37,330 bases of DNA from MADRE2 sp964397015. GTDB lineage: Bacteria; Desulfobacterota; Desulfobacteria; Desulfobacterales; Desulfobacteraceae. This document shows, in pieces, positions 1 through 7,837 of this stretch. The position numbers were made by a program, and so were the translations under genes. The stretch covers positions 1 to 37,330 of the forward strand of contig CAYNHL010000021.1 of NCBI GenBank assembly GCA_964397015.1, read 5' to 3'. Positions within the stretch are counted from its first letter, which is position 1. Each line of letters begins with the position of its first letter. The notes beneath the pieces are model-generated. The model saw nothing but the letters and a program-made list of their open reading frames with translations, was not told the origin of the DNA and did not search any database.

Positions 1-4
1 TACA

Positions 5-148
5 TTACATACCACTTGAAACAAAAGTTGAATCGATGGCGGCAATTACATAATCTCGATCCGATTGAAAAAACCGGGGTTCATGCAGCGGGATGAACCT
101 GTCGGTCTGGTACCAGCTACGTATGAAATCGATCAAATCCTTATACAT
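5..148 (-). CDS. legC: LegC-type sugar aminotransferase, N-terminal fragment at window edge
   Basis: Only the first 47 codons are visible. The peptide starts MYKDLIDFIRSWYQ and continues through FIPLHEPRF and IDSTFVSS, which I recognise as the start of LegC-family PLP-dependent aminotransferases. These aminate a 4-keto nucleotide sugar in legionaminic acid synthesis. The ATG lies at 146-148 and overlaps the end of the upstream legB-like gene by 8 bases (ATGTATAA), so translation is probably coupled; no clear Shine-Dalgarno is seen. Relatives normally continue VGK after VSS, but here the frame reads G, M, then TAA at 5-7. Because this lies at the very edge of a gapped draft scaffold, a contig-end error is as likely as real disruption. 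The catalytic lysine region is outside the window. Confidence 0.7.
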   Translation of the reverse strand: MYKDLIDFIRSWYQTDRFIPLHEPRFFQSDRDYVIAAIDSTFVSSGM

Positions 149-1133
149 TATAGATAGCAGTCTTGTACTGTGACAGGTTGCGCGGATCAGTGAACCAGTC
201 AATGGTAAGCTCCAGGCCTTTTTCAAGTGTATATTCCGGCTTGAATCCGGTCAGGCGATTGATTTTGGTATTGTCGCAACAGAGCCTGAATACTTCAGAA
301 TCTTCAGGTCTCAGCCGCTGCTGGTCCGTTACGAACCTGACATCGGAATCCATGATTTTCTTTATCATTTCCAGGGTATCCCCCACTGAAATTTCAATTC
401 CGGATCCGATATTGAACACCTGGCCGACAGCCTCATCCGCGCAAGCCAGTTCGACGAACCCTTTGCATGTATCCAGGACATAATTGAAGTCCCGGGTGGG
501 AGAGACATCCCCAAGCCTGATTTCACTGCATCCGGAAGCGATCTGGGTGACGATCGCAGGGATAACCGCCCTGGCACTCTGGCGCGGGCCGTAGGTGTTG
601 AATGGCCTGGCGATGACAACCGGCAGCTTGAAAGAGAGGAAAAAACTCATGGCCATCTGGTCCGCGCCGATCTTGCTTGCAGAATAAGGCGACTGCGGCT
701 GGAATGGATGCTTCTCGTCAATGGGCACATAAAGGGCGGTGCCGTACACCTCGGACGTGGAAGTGTGAATCACTTTCTGAACGCCGTTTTCCCTTGCAGC
801 CTGGCAGATATTCAAGGTGCCCTTGACATTCGTGTCCACGTAACTGTCCGGCGCGGTATAGGAATAAGGGATGGCGATCAGGGCTGCCAGGTGAAAAACG
901 ATATCAATGTCTTTTGTCAGATCCCTGCAGAAATGGGGATCCCGTACATCACCCGAAACCACATGGATATCATCCAGGCAGTCCAGGGTATCCAGCCATC
1001 CCCAGTTATTGAAGGAATTATAGCAGCTCAGTGCCTTTACCCTGGAACCCTGCTGGACAAGCATCTGTGTCAGGTGTGATCCGATAAATCCGTCTGCGCC
1101 CGTGACCAGGACCCGCTTGCCTGTCAATTTCAC
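141..1133 (-). CDS. legB: NAD-dependent nucleotide-sugar 4,6-dehydratase, LegB type
   Basis: An extended short-chain dehydratase/epimerase of about 330 aa. It has the Rossmann motif GADGFIGS near the N-terminus, the catalytic YSASK (SPYSASKIGADQ), a TSTSEVYG active-site strand and an NTYGPRQ substrate loop. The segment YNSFNNWGWLD is characteristic of LegB-type enzymes, which dehydrate an activated GlcNAc as the first step towards legionaminic acid. I chose the GTG at 1131-1133 because AGGAG lies 6 bases upstream and the protein then starts at KLTGKRVLVTG, like its relatives. An ATG at 1137-1139 directly abuts the AGGAG, and a GTG at 1176-1178 has only a weak ribosome site. The gene overlaps legC and follows the flagellin terminator. 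That context suggests flagellin glycosylation, but another surface polysaccharide cannot be excluded. Confidence 0.82.
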   Translation of the reverse strand: MKLTGKRVLVTGADGFIGSHLTQMLVQQGSRVKALSCYNSFNNWGWLDTLDCLDDIHVVSGDVRDPHFCRDLTKDIDIVFHLAALIAIPYSYTAPDSYVDTNVKGTLNICQAARENGVQKVIHTSTSEVYGTALYVPIDEKHPFQPQSPYSASKIGADQMAMSFFLSFKLPVVIARPFNTYGPRQSARAVIPAIVTQIASGCSEIRLGDVSPTRDFNYVLDTCKGFVELACADEAVGQVFNIGSGIEISVGDTLEMIKKIMDSDVRFVTDQQRLRPEDSEVFRLCCDNTKINRLTGFKPEYTLEKGLELTIDWFTDPRNLSQYKTAIYNV

Positions 1134-1252
1134 TTGCATCTCCTGTAAAATAATTGATCTTTCCAATTGTTCCGGCACTGATATCCAGTATGGCTAAAGC
1201 CGGTTCATCATTTTTACCATACTATAATCAACCGGTCCTTGAAAAGGCCTTT

Positions 1253-1300
1253 TAAAAAAACAACGGGGTGACAGCCGCTATAGCCGTCACCCCGTTTTTC
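1253..1300 (-). terminator. Rho-independent terminator after the flagellin gene
   Basis: A perfect 10-bp inverted repeat, ACGGGGTGAC at 1263-1272 and GTCACCCCGT at 1286-1295, is followed on the minus strand by a T-rich run (TTGTTTTTTT, 1253-1262). It starts 42 bases after the flagellin stop codon. On the plus strand the stem is also followed by five T, so it could work in both directions. It separates the abundant flagellin transcript from legB and legC. Confidence 0.85.
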
Positions 1301-1336
1301 ATTAAAGCCTGCTTATCGGGTTATGTCATATCAACC

Positions 1337-3933
1337 CTACTGGAGAAGGCTCAGCACGTTCTGTGCGCTTGCATTGGCCTGTGCCATGGCAAATGTTCCT
1401 GCCTGGGTCAGGATCTGCATCTTGGAAAATGTCGCTGATTCCTGGGCAAAATCCACGTCACGAATTGTGGATTCAGCTGAAGAGACATTTACCTGGGTTG
1501 TTGAAATATTGGCAATGGTTGACACCAGCTGGTTCTGTACGGAACCAAGATCCGACCGGACCTTGTCCAGCGCTTTCAATGCCGCGTCTGCCACCGCAAT
1601 TCCGATCTGTGCGCCCTCCTGGGACGTCACGTCTACATCNNNNNNNNNNNNNNNNNNNNNNNNNNNNNNNNNNNNNNNNNNNNNNNNNNNNNNNNNNNNN
1701 NNNNNNNNNNNNNNNNNNNNNNNNNNNNNNNNNNNNNNNCGTCTGCCACCGCAATTCCGATCTGTGCGCCCTCCTGGGACGTCACGTCTACATCTGACAG
1801 ACGATAAGATTGACCTTCACTCATGGAAGATGTGGTCGTATCTGCCTCGGCGGCATCGTTTATGTCCAAGGTGGATCCGGCCAGCAGGATCGATCCTGCA
1901 GCCAGGTATTGATCACCTTCTATATCCACACCTCCACCACTTAACACGACGTCCTGTTGCAGGGTAGTGCCTTCTTCAAAATACACACCACCCTGGCCAA
2001 TGATCTGCTGTTTGAGTACGGTCCCCGCCGCAATTGTCGATCCGGAGGCAATTGACGAATCCTTGGTCACCAGCATGTCTGTATCTTCAGCCACTACAAC
2101 ATCTTTTGCCAGGGTCACGGTTTCACCAAAAGTAGACCCGTCATAGAGAACACTCTGATTTCCGAGCTGACTGCCAGCGGTCATTGTCATGTTACCCACG
2201 ACATCACCGTTCCCTGAAATTTCAGTACCATTAACCAACGAACCGGTCAGGAGAATGGACTCATCAGCCAAGTCAGAGCCTGAAACGATCGTCATATCAG
2301 CTGTCAGAACGGTATCACCCTTAACATCAAAATCACCGGCATAAATAGAGCCAGCAGTTAAAATAGAATCACCACAAAGCTGGGATGCGCCGGAAAGAGT
2401 GGCATCAGATGCCAGGAGAATCTCTGTTTTTACATCGACAATACCGCCACTGATACGTGTATAGGTATTATCCCCTGTTCCACTGACGACTACGACACCT
2501 GCTGCACCAGACAGGCTGGCCGACAAATCCCCTTTGAACAAAGAACCATCATCAATATCGGAATCAATCGTTAACACGGATCCAGCTTTCAAGATGCTGG
2601 TATCACCAATTGCTTCAGCCCCGGAGACCTTGAAGCTTCCTTGCAGAACCGTTCCGGAAATGATTTCAGTTCCAGATGCTAATGTAGATCCTTGGGCTGC
2701 AATAGTGCCTGCATCAACGGCACCAGTAGCACCAGACAGGGTAAAAGAGCCAGCGATCACGGTACCGGAGCCTAATGTGGTTTCCACCAGCTTGGAACCG
2801 CTGGCCGCAATCGAATCCTGGGTGGTTACAACAGCTCCTGATACAACGATAAGACCGGCTTCAGTTGAAACAGCAATACCCTCTGTGGCACCGACATCGG
2901 TAATCTGGATCTCTGCAGTGCCTTCCTGGCGGACCTCGATCTTACCAAGGGTTGACATGTCTTTTGTGCCGCCAAGGACATCCTGGGTTTCTTCGCCCAT
3001 GGTAACCTTGATGGCCCTGTCATCGGTTGATGTCAACGTCAAGATTCCGTTCTGGTCAACAGATGCAACGACCCCGTGCTCACTGGTTTTCTGGTTGATG
3101 GATGAAGCCAGGGCACCGTCGGCATCGTTTTCCTGGACTGTCAGGGCTCCGATGTTAACGCCGTTGATGGCAAATGAAGAATCGGTTGTGCCGGCTGTTA
3201 CATTGCTGTCGGTCGAAGATTCCACTACTGCGGTGGCACTGATGCCCAGAATGTCACTGAGCTTGTTCAAAGCATCTGCTACCGCTCCAAGGCTGTTCTC
3301 CCTGGAGTTGTTATAGTCGAGCTCGATGCTGTTCAGTGTGTATGTCTGGTCCTGAAGGTTTGAATAAACCTGCAGTTTGCTCACCCCTTCCTTGTCAAAG
3401 GTCAACTCGGATGTCGTGATATGACCGATCTTGGTCGCTTCGGCTGAAGAGATTGAAATATCGACTGTTTCACCGGCATAGGCACCGATCTGGAACTTCT
3501 TGTTGGTGAACTGGCCGGATAAAAGTTTCTGGTTGTTGAATGAAGTTGTCTTGGCAATGTTATCAAGCTGCTCTCTCAATTTCGAGATATCGGCCTGGAT
3601 TGCTTTTCTTGATTCAGTGGTCTGCCCGTCCTGGGCTGACTGAATCGCTTTTTGCTTGATAGTGTTAACAATGTTGATGGATTCTTCCAGGGCGGCATCA
3701 GCCGTCTGGACGATGGAAATACCATCATTGCCGTTCCTTACGGCCTGTCCGAGCCCGAGAGCCTGGGACCGCAGTGAATCCGCAATGGCCATGCCGGATG
3801 CATCATCGGCTGCCTTGTTGATCCTCAGCCCTGTGGACAGACGGCCCAGAGAATCCGACAGTTTATTGTCGTTCCTGATCAGGTTTTTATGGGCGTCCAT
3901 CGCCGCTATATTCGTATTAATTCGTAATGCCAT
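1337..3933 (-). CDS. fliC: Flagellin with large repeat-containing central domain (interrupted by scaffold gap)
   Basis: Filament subunit, secreted through the flagellar export channel. The N-terminal D0/D1 domain is typical (MALRINTNIAAMDAHKNL, then RLSTGLRINKAADDASGMAI). The C-terminal D1/D0 (IRDVDFAQES, ending NASAQNVLSLLQ) lies beyond the N run. The two flanks of the gap carry the same 55 bases. Removing the 100 N and one copy gives one continuous reading frame of 813 codons plus stop correction, that is 813 aa. Residues about 255-312 look like a Flagellin_IN motif. Residues about 345-695 are low-complexity repeats of the type GS-x-L-x-x-GT-x-I-x-x-GT-V-L, suggesting a beta-solenoid-like outer domain. 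A cysteine near residue 520 is unusual for a flagellin. AAGGAGG lies 8 bases before the ATG. Transcription is from the sigma-28 promoter at 4145-4171; the symbol could equally be flaA or hag. Confidence 0.95.
1585..1794. other. Scaffold gap of 100 N flanked by an identical 55-bp overlap
   Basis: The N run is exactly 100 bases (1640-1739). The 55 bases before it (1585-1639) are identical to the 55 bases after it (1740-1794). Both copies encode the same flagellin segment (VTSQEGAQIGIAVAD). This is what a scaffolder produces when two contigs overlapping by one k-mer are not merged. It is not a biological duplication. Deleting 155 bases restores the flagellin frame exactly. Confidence 0.93.
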
Positions 3934-4138
3934 AGTTCATTCCTCCTTGAGAGTGTTAATCCGGGGAATCCTTTCCCCGTTTTGGCGGCATGATACAATA
4001 TCATGCCTGAATCCTGAACAATCAGGATCTTTCCTTTAGCTTTTTACGCAGCTGCCTTTTTGTCACCTCCTTTCGCGTGCTGAATTTTCAGGCAAAAAAT
4101 CCTGAATCGAATCACCTGCAGTAACGTTTTCAACCTGC
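3934..4138 (-). promoter_or_regulatory. Structured flagellin 5' leader with candidate CsrA sites
   Basis: Between the sigma-28 promoter and the flagellin ATG the minus-strand RNA has four hairpins. They are a 6-bp stem (4087-4092 with 4101-4106), a 7-bp stem (4011-4017 with 4022-4028), a perfect 9-bp stem with a 3-base loop (3987-3995 with 3999-4007) and a 7-bp stem (3962-3968 with 3973-3979). The loop of the last is AGGA, the usual presentation of a CsrA site. A second AAGGA overlaps the Shine-Dalgarno at 3941-3948. A third GGAGG lies at 4063-4073. The arrangement resembles the Bacillus subtilis hag leader, where CsrA blocks translation until FliW sequesters it. Both partner genes are in this window; binding itself is inferred. 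Confidence 0.7.
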
Positions 4139-4144
4139 AATATC

Positions 4145-4171
4145 TTATCGGCGCAGTTTGGAATAACTTGA
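4145..4171 (-). promoter_or_regulatory. Sigma-28 (FliA) promoter of the flagellin gene
   Basis: On the minus strand the sequence reads TCAAGTTA, an 11-base spacer, then GCCGATAA. The consensus is TAAAGTTT-N11-GCCGATAA, so the -10 matches 8/8, the -35 matches 6/8 and the spacing is exact. Transcription should start near 4138. The cognate sigma factor gene is at 24864-25610. Confidence 0.88.
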
Positions 4172-4216
4172 ACAAATCATCGTTGGTTTTCAAAAATATT
4201 TTTTAATGGTTTTTTT

Positions 4217-4244
4217 TAATGTTTTGACCATCATCATCCGATAT
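4217..4244 (+). promoter_or_regulatory. Possible sigma-28 promoter of fliD
   Basis: TAATGTTT (7/8 to the -35 consensus), a 12-base spacer, then TCCGATAT (6/8 to the -10). It lies about 60 bases before the fliD ATG and diverges from the flagellin promoter. The spacer is one base longer than ideal and the -10 is imperfect, so this is a candidate only. Confidence 0.45.
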
Positions 4245-4302
4245 AATAGAGTATTGAAAGCATCTATATATTAAACAACCGTAAACGGAGTTGGGAGGTA
4301 AA

Positions 4303-5994
4303 ATGGCGACCGGCTCGATAACATCACTGGGAATAGGATCCGGACTCGATCTGCAGAATATTCTTGATAAATTAAGGGAAGCAGACAACCGGGTCATTGA
4401 CGTCAAGACTGCAAAAAAAAGTGAATACCAGGAACAGATAAACGCATACAACGGTGTCAATGCAAGGCTGTACAATATAAAATCAAATGCTTTGGACCTG
4501 TCGCTCCAGTCCAATTTTCTTAATAACAGCAGCACGCTGACCGATGAAAGCGTTCTTGATGCGGTGGTCTCGGATGGACTGCCCAAATCGTTCTACAGTA
4601 TCGATGTCACCCAGAAGGCCAGCCGCAGCGCATGGGAAGCATCCGGAGTGGAAAGCCAGACTCAAGTCATGTTCACTGAACCCGATACCGGGATTGCCGA
4701 CCCTGACGAAGCCGTGACCGTTGCTCCTGAGACCATGAGTATTTTTTACGGCGAGGCAGGCAGCGAACAGCAGATCGATGTCGATCTTGCAAGCGGCCTG
4801 AGCCTTTCTGAAATCTCAGATGCGATCAACAATTCCGTCAACAACCAGGACGGATCCGGAGAAAAGCTGGTCAATGCCTCACTTGCCATCAACGAGAACA
4901 GTGAATACTACATCCGGCTGTCCGCGGCATCAGGAGGTGACAGCGCCGACTCTGAAATCACGGTGGCAGGATTTGACTATGTCGCCGCAGATACCACCAT
5001 CGGCATCACCCAGGACAGCAGTACCATGTACCTGAGTGTAGCTCCCGGAACATCCTATCTCAGCTTTGCCGGCATGGTCAACTCTGCTGCGGACAACCCC
5101 GGAGTGACTGCTGACATAATTGATAACGGTGATGCCGCAAACCCCTATCAACTTACCCTGACAGCCGATGATACAGGCGAAGACGCAAGGATTTCACTGA
5201 CAAACCTTACGCTTACAGAAGTGACCGGTACCGGCGGCGAATCATTGAACGCCATTTTTTCGGTCAATGGCATCGAATACCAGCGCCAGGCCAACACGGC
5301 AATCAATGATGTGATATCGGGCGTAACGCTGAACCTTAAAAACACTGGAGAAACCACACTCAATATCGAATCCGATCTTTCAGGGGCAAAAGAAGATATC
5401 ATGGGCCTTGTAAGCGGTTTCAACAGCCTTATATCCTACATAAATGGAGAAAACGACGAAGATTCATCAGCAGAATCTTCAGGGACCGATGAAGAAGAGG
5501 ACAACCCGCTTTCAGGCTCCAACGATGTGAACAGGCTTGTCAGCAGGATCAAATCCCTGTTCACCACTATAGTGGATACCGGATCGGCCTACACCAGCCT
5601 TGCCGATCTCGGCATGGATATCGACAGGGAAGGCGTCATGACAATCGATGAAGCAGTACTTGACCAGGCCCTTGCATCTGACCCGGATGCCGTGGCCGAT
5701 CTTTTTATCGGCGATGCTGAAAATGATGTCACGGGGCTCGGTGATATCATCAATGACGGTATTGGTGTAATGGTGGCTTCCCAGGGAGCAGTTGCAACTC
5801 GCATAGATGCCCTCGAGACCATGATGGACAGGCTTGATGAAGACATTGAAAATACGACCGAGCGCCTGGATAAAAGATATGAAACCATGACAGCCGAATT
5901 TGCAAGACTTGACAGCTATATCCGGCAGCTCAATTCAGAGTCCGGATACCTGCAGTCAATGTTTGATGCTTTTGATCAAAAAGACAAGAAATAA
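4303..5994 (+). CDS. fliD: Flagellar filament cap protein FliD (HAP2)
   Basis: A 563-aa capping protein that sits at the filament tip and folds exported flagellin into place. The N-terminus (ITSLGIGSGLDLQNILDKL) is the hallmark of FliD. The C-terminal third has the conserved pattern SAYTSLADLGMDIDREG, then a long coiled coil (about residues 490-555) ending QSMFDAFDQKDKK. An acidic, serine-rich stretch (about residues 385-405) splits the C-terminal conserved region. The ATG at 4303 is chosen over an upstream in-frame TTG because GGGAGG lies 4 bases before it. It begins a plus-strand run with fliS, a fliT-like gene and flaG, divergent from the flagellin gene, so cap, chaperones and filament subunit can be switched on together by FliA. 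Confidence 0.95.
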   Translation: MATGSITSLGIGSGLDLQNILDKLREADNRVIDVKTAKKSEYQEQINAYNGVNARLYNIKSNALDLSLQSNFLNNSSTLTDESVLDAVVSDGLPKSFYSIDVTQKASRSAWEASGVESQTQVMFTEPDTGIADPDEAVTVAPETMSIFYGEAGSEQQIDVDLASGLSLSEISDAINNSVNNQDGSGEKLVNASLAINENSEYYIRLSAASGGDSADSEITVAGFDYVAADTTIGITQDSSTMYLSVAPGTSYLSFAGMVNSAADNPGVTADIIDNGDAANPYQLTLTADDTGEDARISLTNLTLTEVTGTGGESLNAIFSVNGIEYQRQANTAINDVISGVTLNLKNTGETTLNIESDLSGAKEDIMGLVSGFNSLISYINGENDEDSSAESSGTDEEEDNPLSGSNDVNRLVSRIKSLFTTIVDTGSAYTSLADLGMDIDREGVMTIDEAVLDQALASDPDAVADLFIGDAENDVTGLGDIINDGIGVMVASQGAVATRIDALETMMDRLDEDIENTTERLDKRYETMTAEFARLDSYIRQLNSESGYLQSMFDAFDQKDKK

Positions 5995-6081
5995 AACTTT
6001 TTAAAAAAACATTATCACAATACAAAGTAACCTGCGGCTTTATTTATCAGGTACTATACAACAAAGAATCAGGAGGTTTGA

Positions 6082-6543
6082 ATGGCTCCATACCAACAGA
6101 TAAACAACTATCTTAGCAATCACTATGAAGGGATGGACCCTAAGCAGCTTATACTGTTATTATACAAAGGAGCGGCAGACCGGTTGAGATTGACCCGGGA
6201 AGGCATTGAAAAAAAAGATATCAGGAAAAAGGGAGAAAACCTCGGCAAGGCCATTGCCATTATCACCGAGCTTAACGCCTCCCTTGATTCCAGCATGGAA
6301 GACGAATCTACCGAGTTTTTAAGAGGCCTCTACGGCAGCATACTGCTTGAGCTTTCCAGGGTTCCTTTAAGCAACGACATCGAGGTGCTCAAACAGGCGG
6401 AAAGATATATGCTCAAGCTCAAAGACATATGGGAAAATGATGTCATGAAAGACAAAAAGCCAGGAAAAAAAACGCCGGCCGCAACCCCGTACCCTGAACC
6501 AGGTGCAGCAAGCGCCAAGACATTCAGCTCGATTGCGGTATAG
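6082..6543 (+). CDS. fliS: Flagellin export chaperone FliS
   Basis: A 153-aa, mainly helical cytosolic chaperone that binds the C-terminal D0 helix of flagellin, prevents premature polymerisation and hands it to FlhA. The N-terminus (INNYLSNHYEGMDPKQLILLLYKGA) matches the FliS signature of an early tyrosine-rich segment followed by a P-x-x-L-I-x-x-L-Y-x-G-A helix. The last 30 residues after ENDVMKDK are lysine/proline-rich and probably disordered. AGGAGG lies 5 bases before the ATG. It starts 87 bases after fliD; no convincing separate promoter is visible in that gap. Confidence 0.95.
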   Translation: MAPYQQINNYLSNHYEGMDPKQLILLLYKGAADRLRLTREGIEKKDIRKKGENLGKAIAIITELNASLDSSMEDESTEFLRGLYGSILLELSRVPLSNDIEVLKQAERYMLKLKDIWENDVMKDKKPGKKTPAATPYPEPGAASAKTFSSIAV

Positions 6544-6582
6544 ATTGTCATAAAAATTAAAACAGGATACCCAATATCAAAG

Positions 6583-6987
6583 ATGGAAACCGAATTCAAC
6601 GACATAAAACAATTGCTGGACAGTATACATGAAATGCAGCAGCGGCATATTAAAACATTCAATACAGATCATGTGCAGCCTGATATAGAGCAGCAGTCTG
6701 CTGAACGGGAAGCTGCATTCAATACTTTGAAACAAAAAGTCGCCGGATTTATAACCCTCACCGAAAACAGCAGCCATGAAGATGCCAAATCCATGCTGGC
6801 CGGCATAAACGAAAGCATTTCAGGACTTATGGAGCAAAACCGTGTACTTGAAGCCAGTGTAATAAAGCATAAAGACCGGCTTCAAAAAAATCTCAAGCAG
6901 ATATCCAGAGGAAAACAGGCTCTTGGATCGTACAAATCACCCGCTGTGGTGAAAAACAGACCGAAAGTCATCAGTTTGACAAATTAA
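6583..6987 (+). CDS. Putative FliT-like small flagellar chaperone
   Basis: A 134-aa, hydrophilic, almost entirely helical protein between fliS and flaG, the position often held by fliT. It has a heptad-like region EREAAFNTLKQKVAGF and a second helix LMEQNRVLEASVIKHKDRLQ, then a basic tail ending in PKVISLTN. FliT-type proteins bind FliD and the export ATPase complex. Sequence similarity to classical FliT is not obvious to me, so the call rests on size, coiled-coil character and position; an FlgN-like chaperone is the main alternative. The Shine-Dalgarno is weak, so translation may depend on fliS. The TAA stop lies just inside the ribosome-binding sequence of flaG. Confidence 0.55.
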   Translation: METEFNDIKQLLDSIHEMQQRHIKTFNTDHVQPDIEQQSAEREAAFNTLKQKVAGFITLTENSSHEDAKSMLAGINESISGLMEQNRVLEASVIKHKDRLQKNLKQISRGKQALGSYKSPAVVKNRPKVISLTN

Positions 6988-6997
6988 GGAGGACCCC

Positions 6998-7396
6998 ATG
7001 AATATCAATTCACTCAATACCGTATCAACCGAAGGGTTAAAAATCGACCCGGCAGCTGCTGCACCGCAAAGGGTTGAAAGTAACAGACCGCCTTCCCAGG
7101 ACCGGGACCGGCTGGCGTCTGGAGAAAAAATCGATAAAAAAGCCGAGGCATCGAACACGACGAGGGACTCTATAGAAGAGTCAATCGAGATCGCCGACGT
7201 TCTCAATGAAATGATGAGCGAGCTACAGACCAATATCGGGTTTTCGATCCGTGAAGATCTTAATCACCAGGTTGTCGTGGAAATCAAGGACCGGAAAACC
7301 GATGAACTGATCAAGCAGATTCCAACAGAAGAGATGCTCAAGATCAAGGAAAAAATGGAAGAGTTGACAGGGCTTATCTTTGACCAGAGCGTTTAA
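6998..7396 (+). CDS. flaG: FlaG family protein
   Basis: A 132-aa protein with a disordered, charged N-terminal half and a conserved FlaG C-terminal domain: NIGFSIREDLNHQVVVEIKDRKTDELIKQIP followed by an amphipathic helix ending GLIFDQ. FlaG proteins influence filament length in several genera, but the mechanism is not settled. AAGGAGG lies 5 bases before the ATG and overlaps the stop region of the preceding gene, so it is the last cistron of the fliD group. Its stop is 6 bases from the end of the convergent fliW, with no clear terminator between them. Confidence 0.88.
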   Translation: MNINSLNTVSTEGLKIDPAAAAPQRVESNRPPSQDRDRLASGEKIDKKAEASNTTRDSIEESIEIADVLNEMMSELQTNIGFSIREDLNHQVVVEIKDRKTDELIKQIPTEEMLKIKEKMEELTGLIFDQSV

Positions 7397-7402
7397 CCCG
7401 GC

Positions 7403-7831
7403 TCAAAGCACTTTGTGCTGATGCGAATAATCAGAATTTGAAACTGCCGCCTGGATGGCCTCGTTGTTCCTGGAATTTATGATCAGCGGGCCGATCAGGT
7501 TGGCCGTAATTTTTCTTTCCTCCGGATCACCTGATATGTTCACCACCACATAGACCAGCAGGTCCTCCACGCTGACATCCCGCCATCCCCTTATCTTTAT
7601 GAATGCTTCAAGATCCACCTCGTAATCCGGCTTGAACAGGTAAGGGTTCAACAGGATAAGGGCCAGGTTGGGTTCTTCCACCGACTGGTACCAGCAGAAA
7701 GGAGAGGTTTTTGAATCTTCTATAAGGGTAAATTTTTCAAATCCGGGAAATCCCGGCAAGCCTTCGGGCATGGTCAGGATCTTTTTTTCATCGATATCAA
7801 TCTCGCCAAATTTTCTGGTCTGTATCTTCAC
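7403..7831 (-). CDS. fliW: Flagellar assembly factor FliW
   Basis: A 142-aa protein with the FliW fold signatures TRKFGEIDIDEKKILTMPEGLPGF near the start, WYQSVEEPNLALILLNPY in the middle and a C-terminal NLIGPLIIN. FliW binds free cytosolic flagellin; when flagellin is exported, FliW instead binds CsrA and relieves repression of flagellin translation. It follows csrA by 6 bases and its ribosome site (AAGGAG) overlaps the csrA stop codon, so the two are co-translated. The gene lies at the end of the flgN-flgK-flgL operon, which ties production of the regulator pair to completion of the hook-filament junction. Confidence 0.95.
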   Translation of the reverse strand: MKIQTRKFGEIDIDEKKILTMPEGLPGFPGFEKFTLIEDSKTSPFCWYQSVEEPNLALILLNPYLFKPDYEVDLEAFIKIRGWRDVSVEDLLVYVVVNISGDPEERKITANLIGPLIINSRNNEAIQAAVSNSDYSHQHKVL

Positions 7832-7837
7832 TTTTAC

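Noticed and set aside
1337..1630. A separate 97-aa flagellin C-terminal gene
   Set aside because: It is the C-terminal part of the long flagellin. It looks separate only because of the 100-N gap and the duplicated 55 bases.
2534..3316. 260-codon plus-strand frame
   Set aside because: Antisense shadow of the flagellin central repeats, with no start signal and Pro/Val/Ser-biased composition.
4028..4070. 14-codon GTG frame in the flagellin leader after a strong ribosome site
   Set aside because: The GTG lies inside the Shine-Dalgarno sequence itself, so initiation there is unlikely. The motif is reported instead as a leader element.
4224..4247. TTGACC and TATAAT as a sigma-70 promoter for fliD
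   Set aside because: The spacer is only 12 bases, far shorter than the usual 16-18. The overlapping sigma-28-like match is more plausible.
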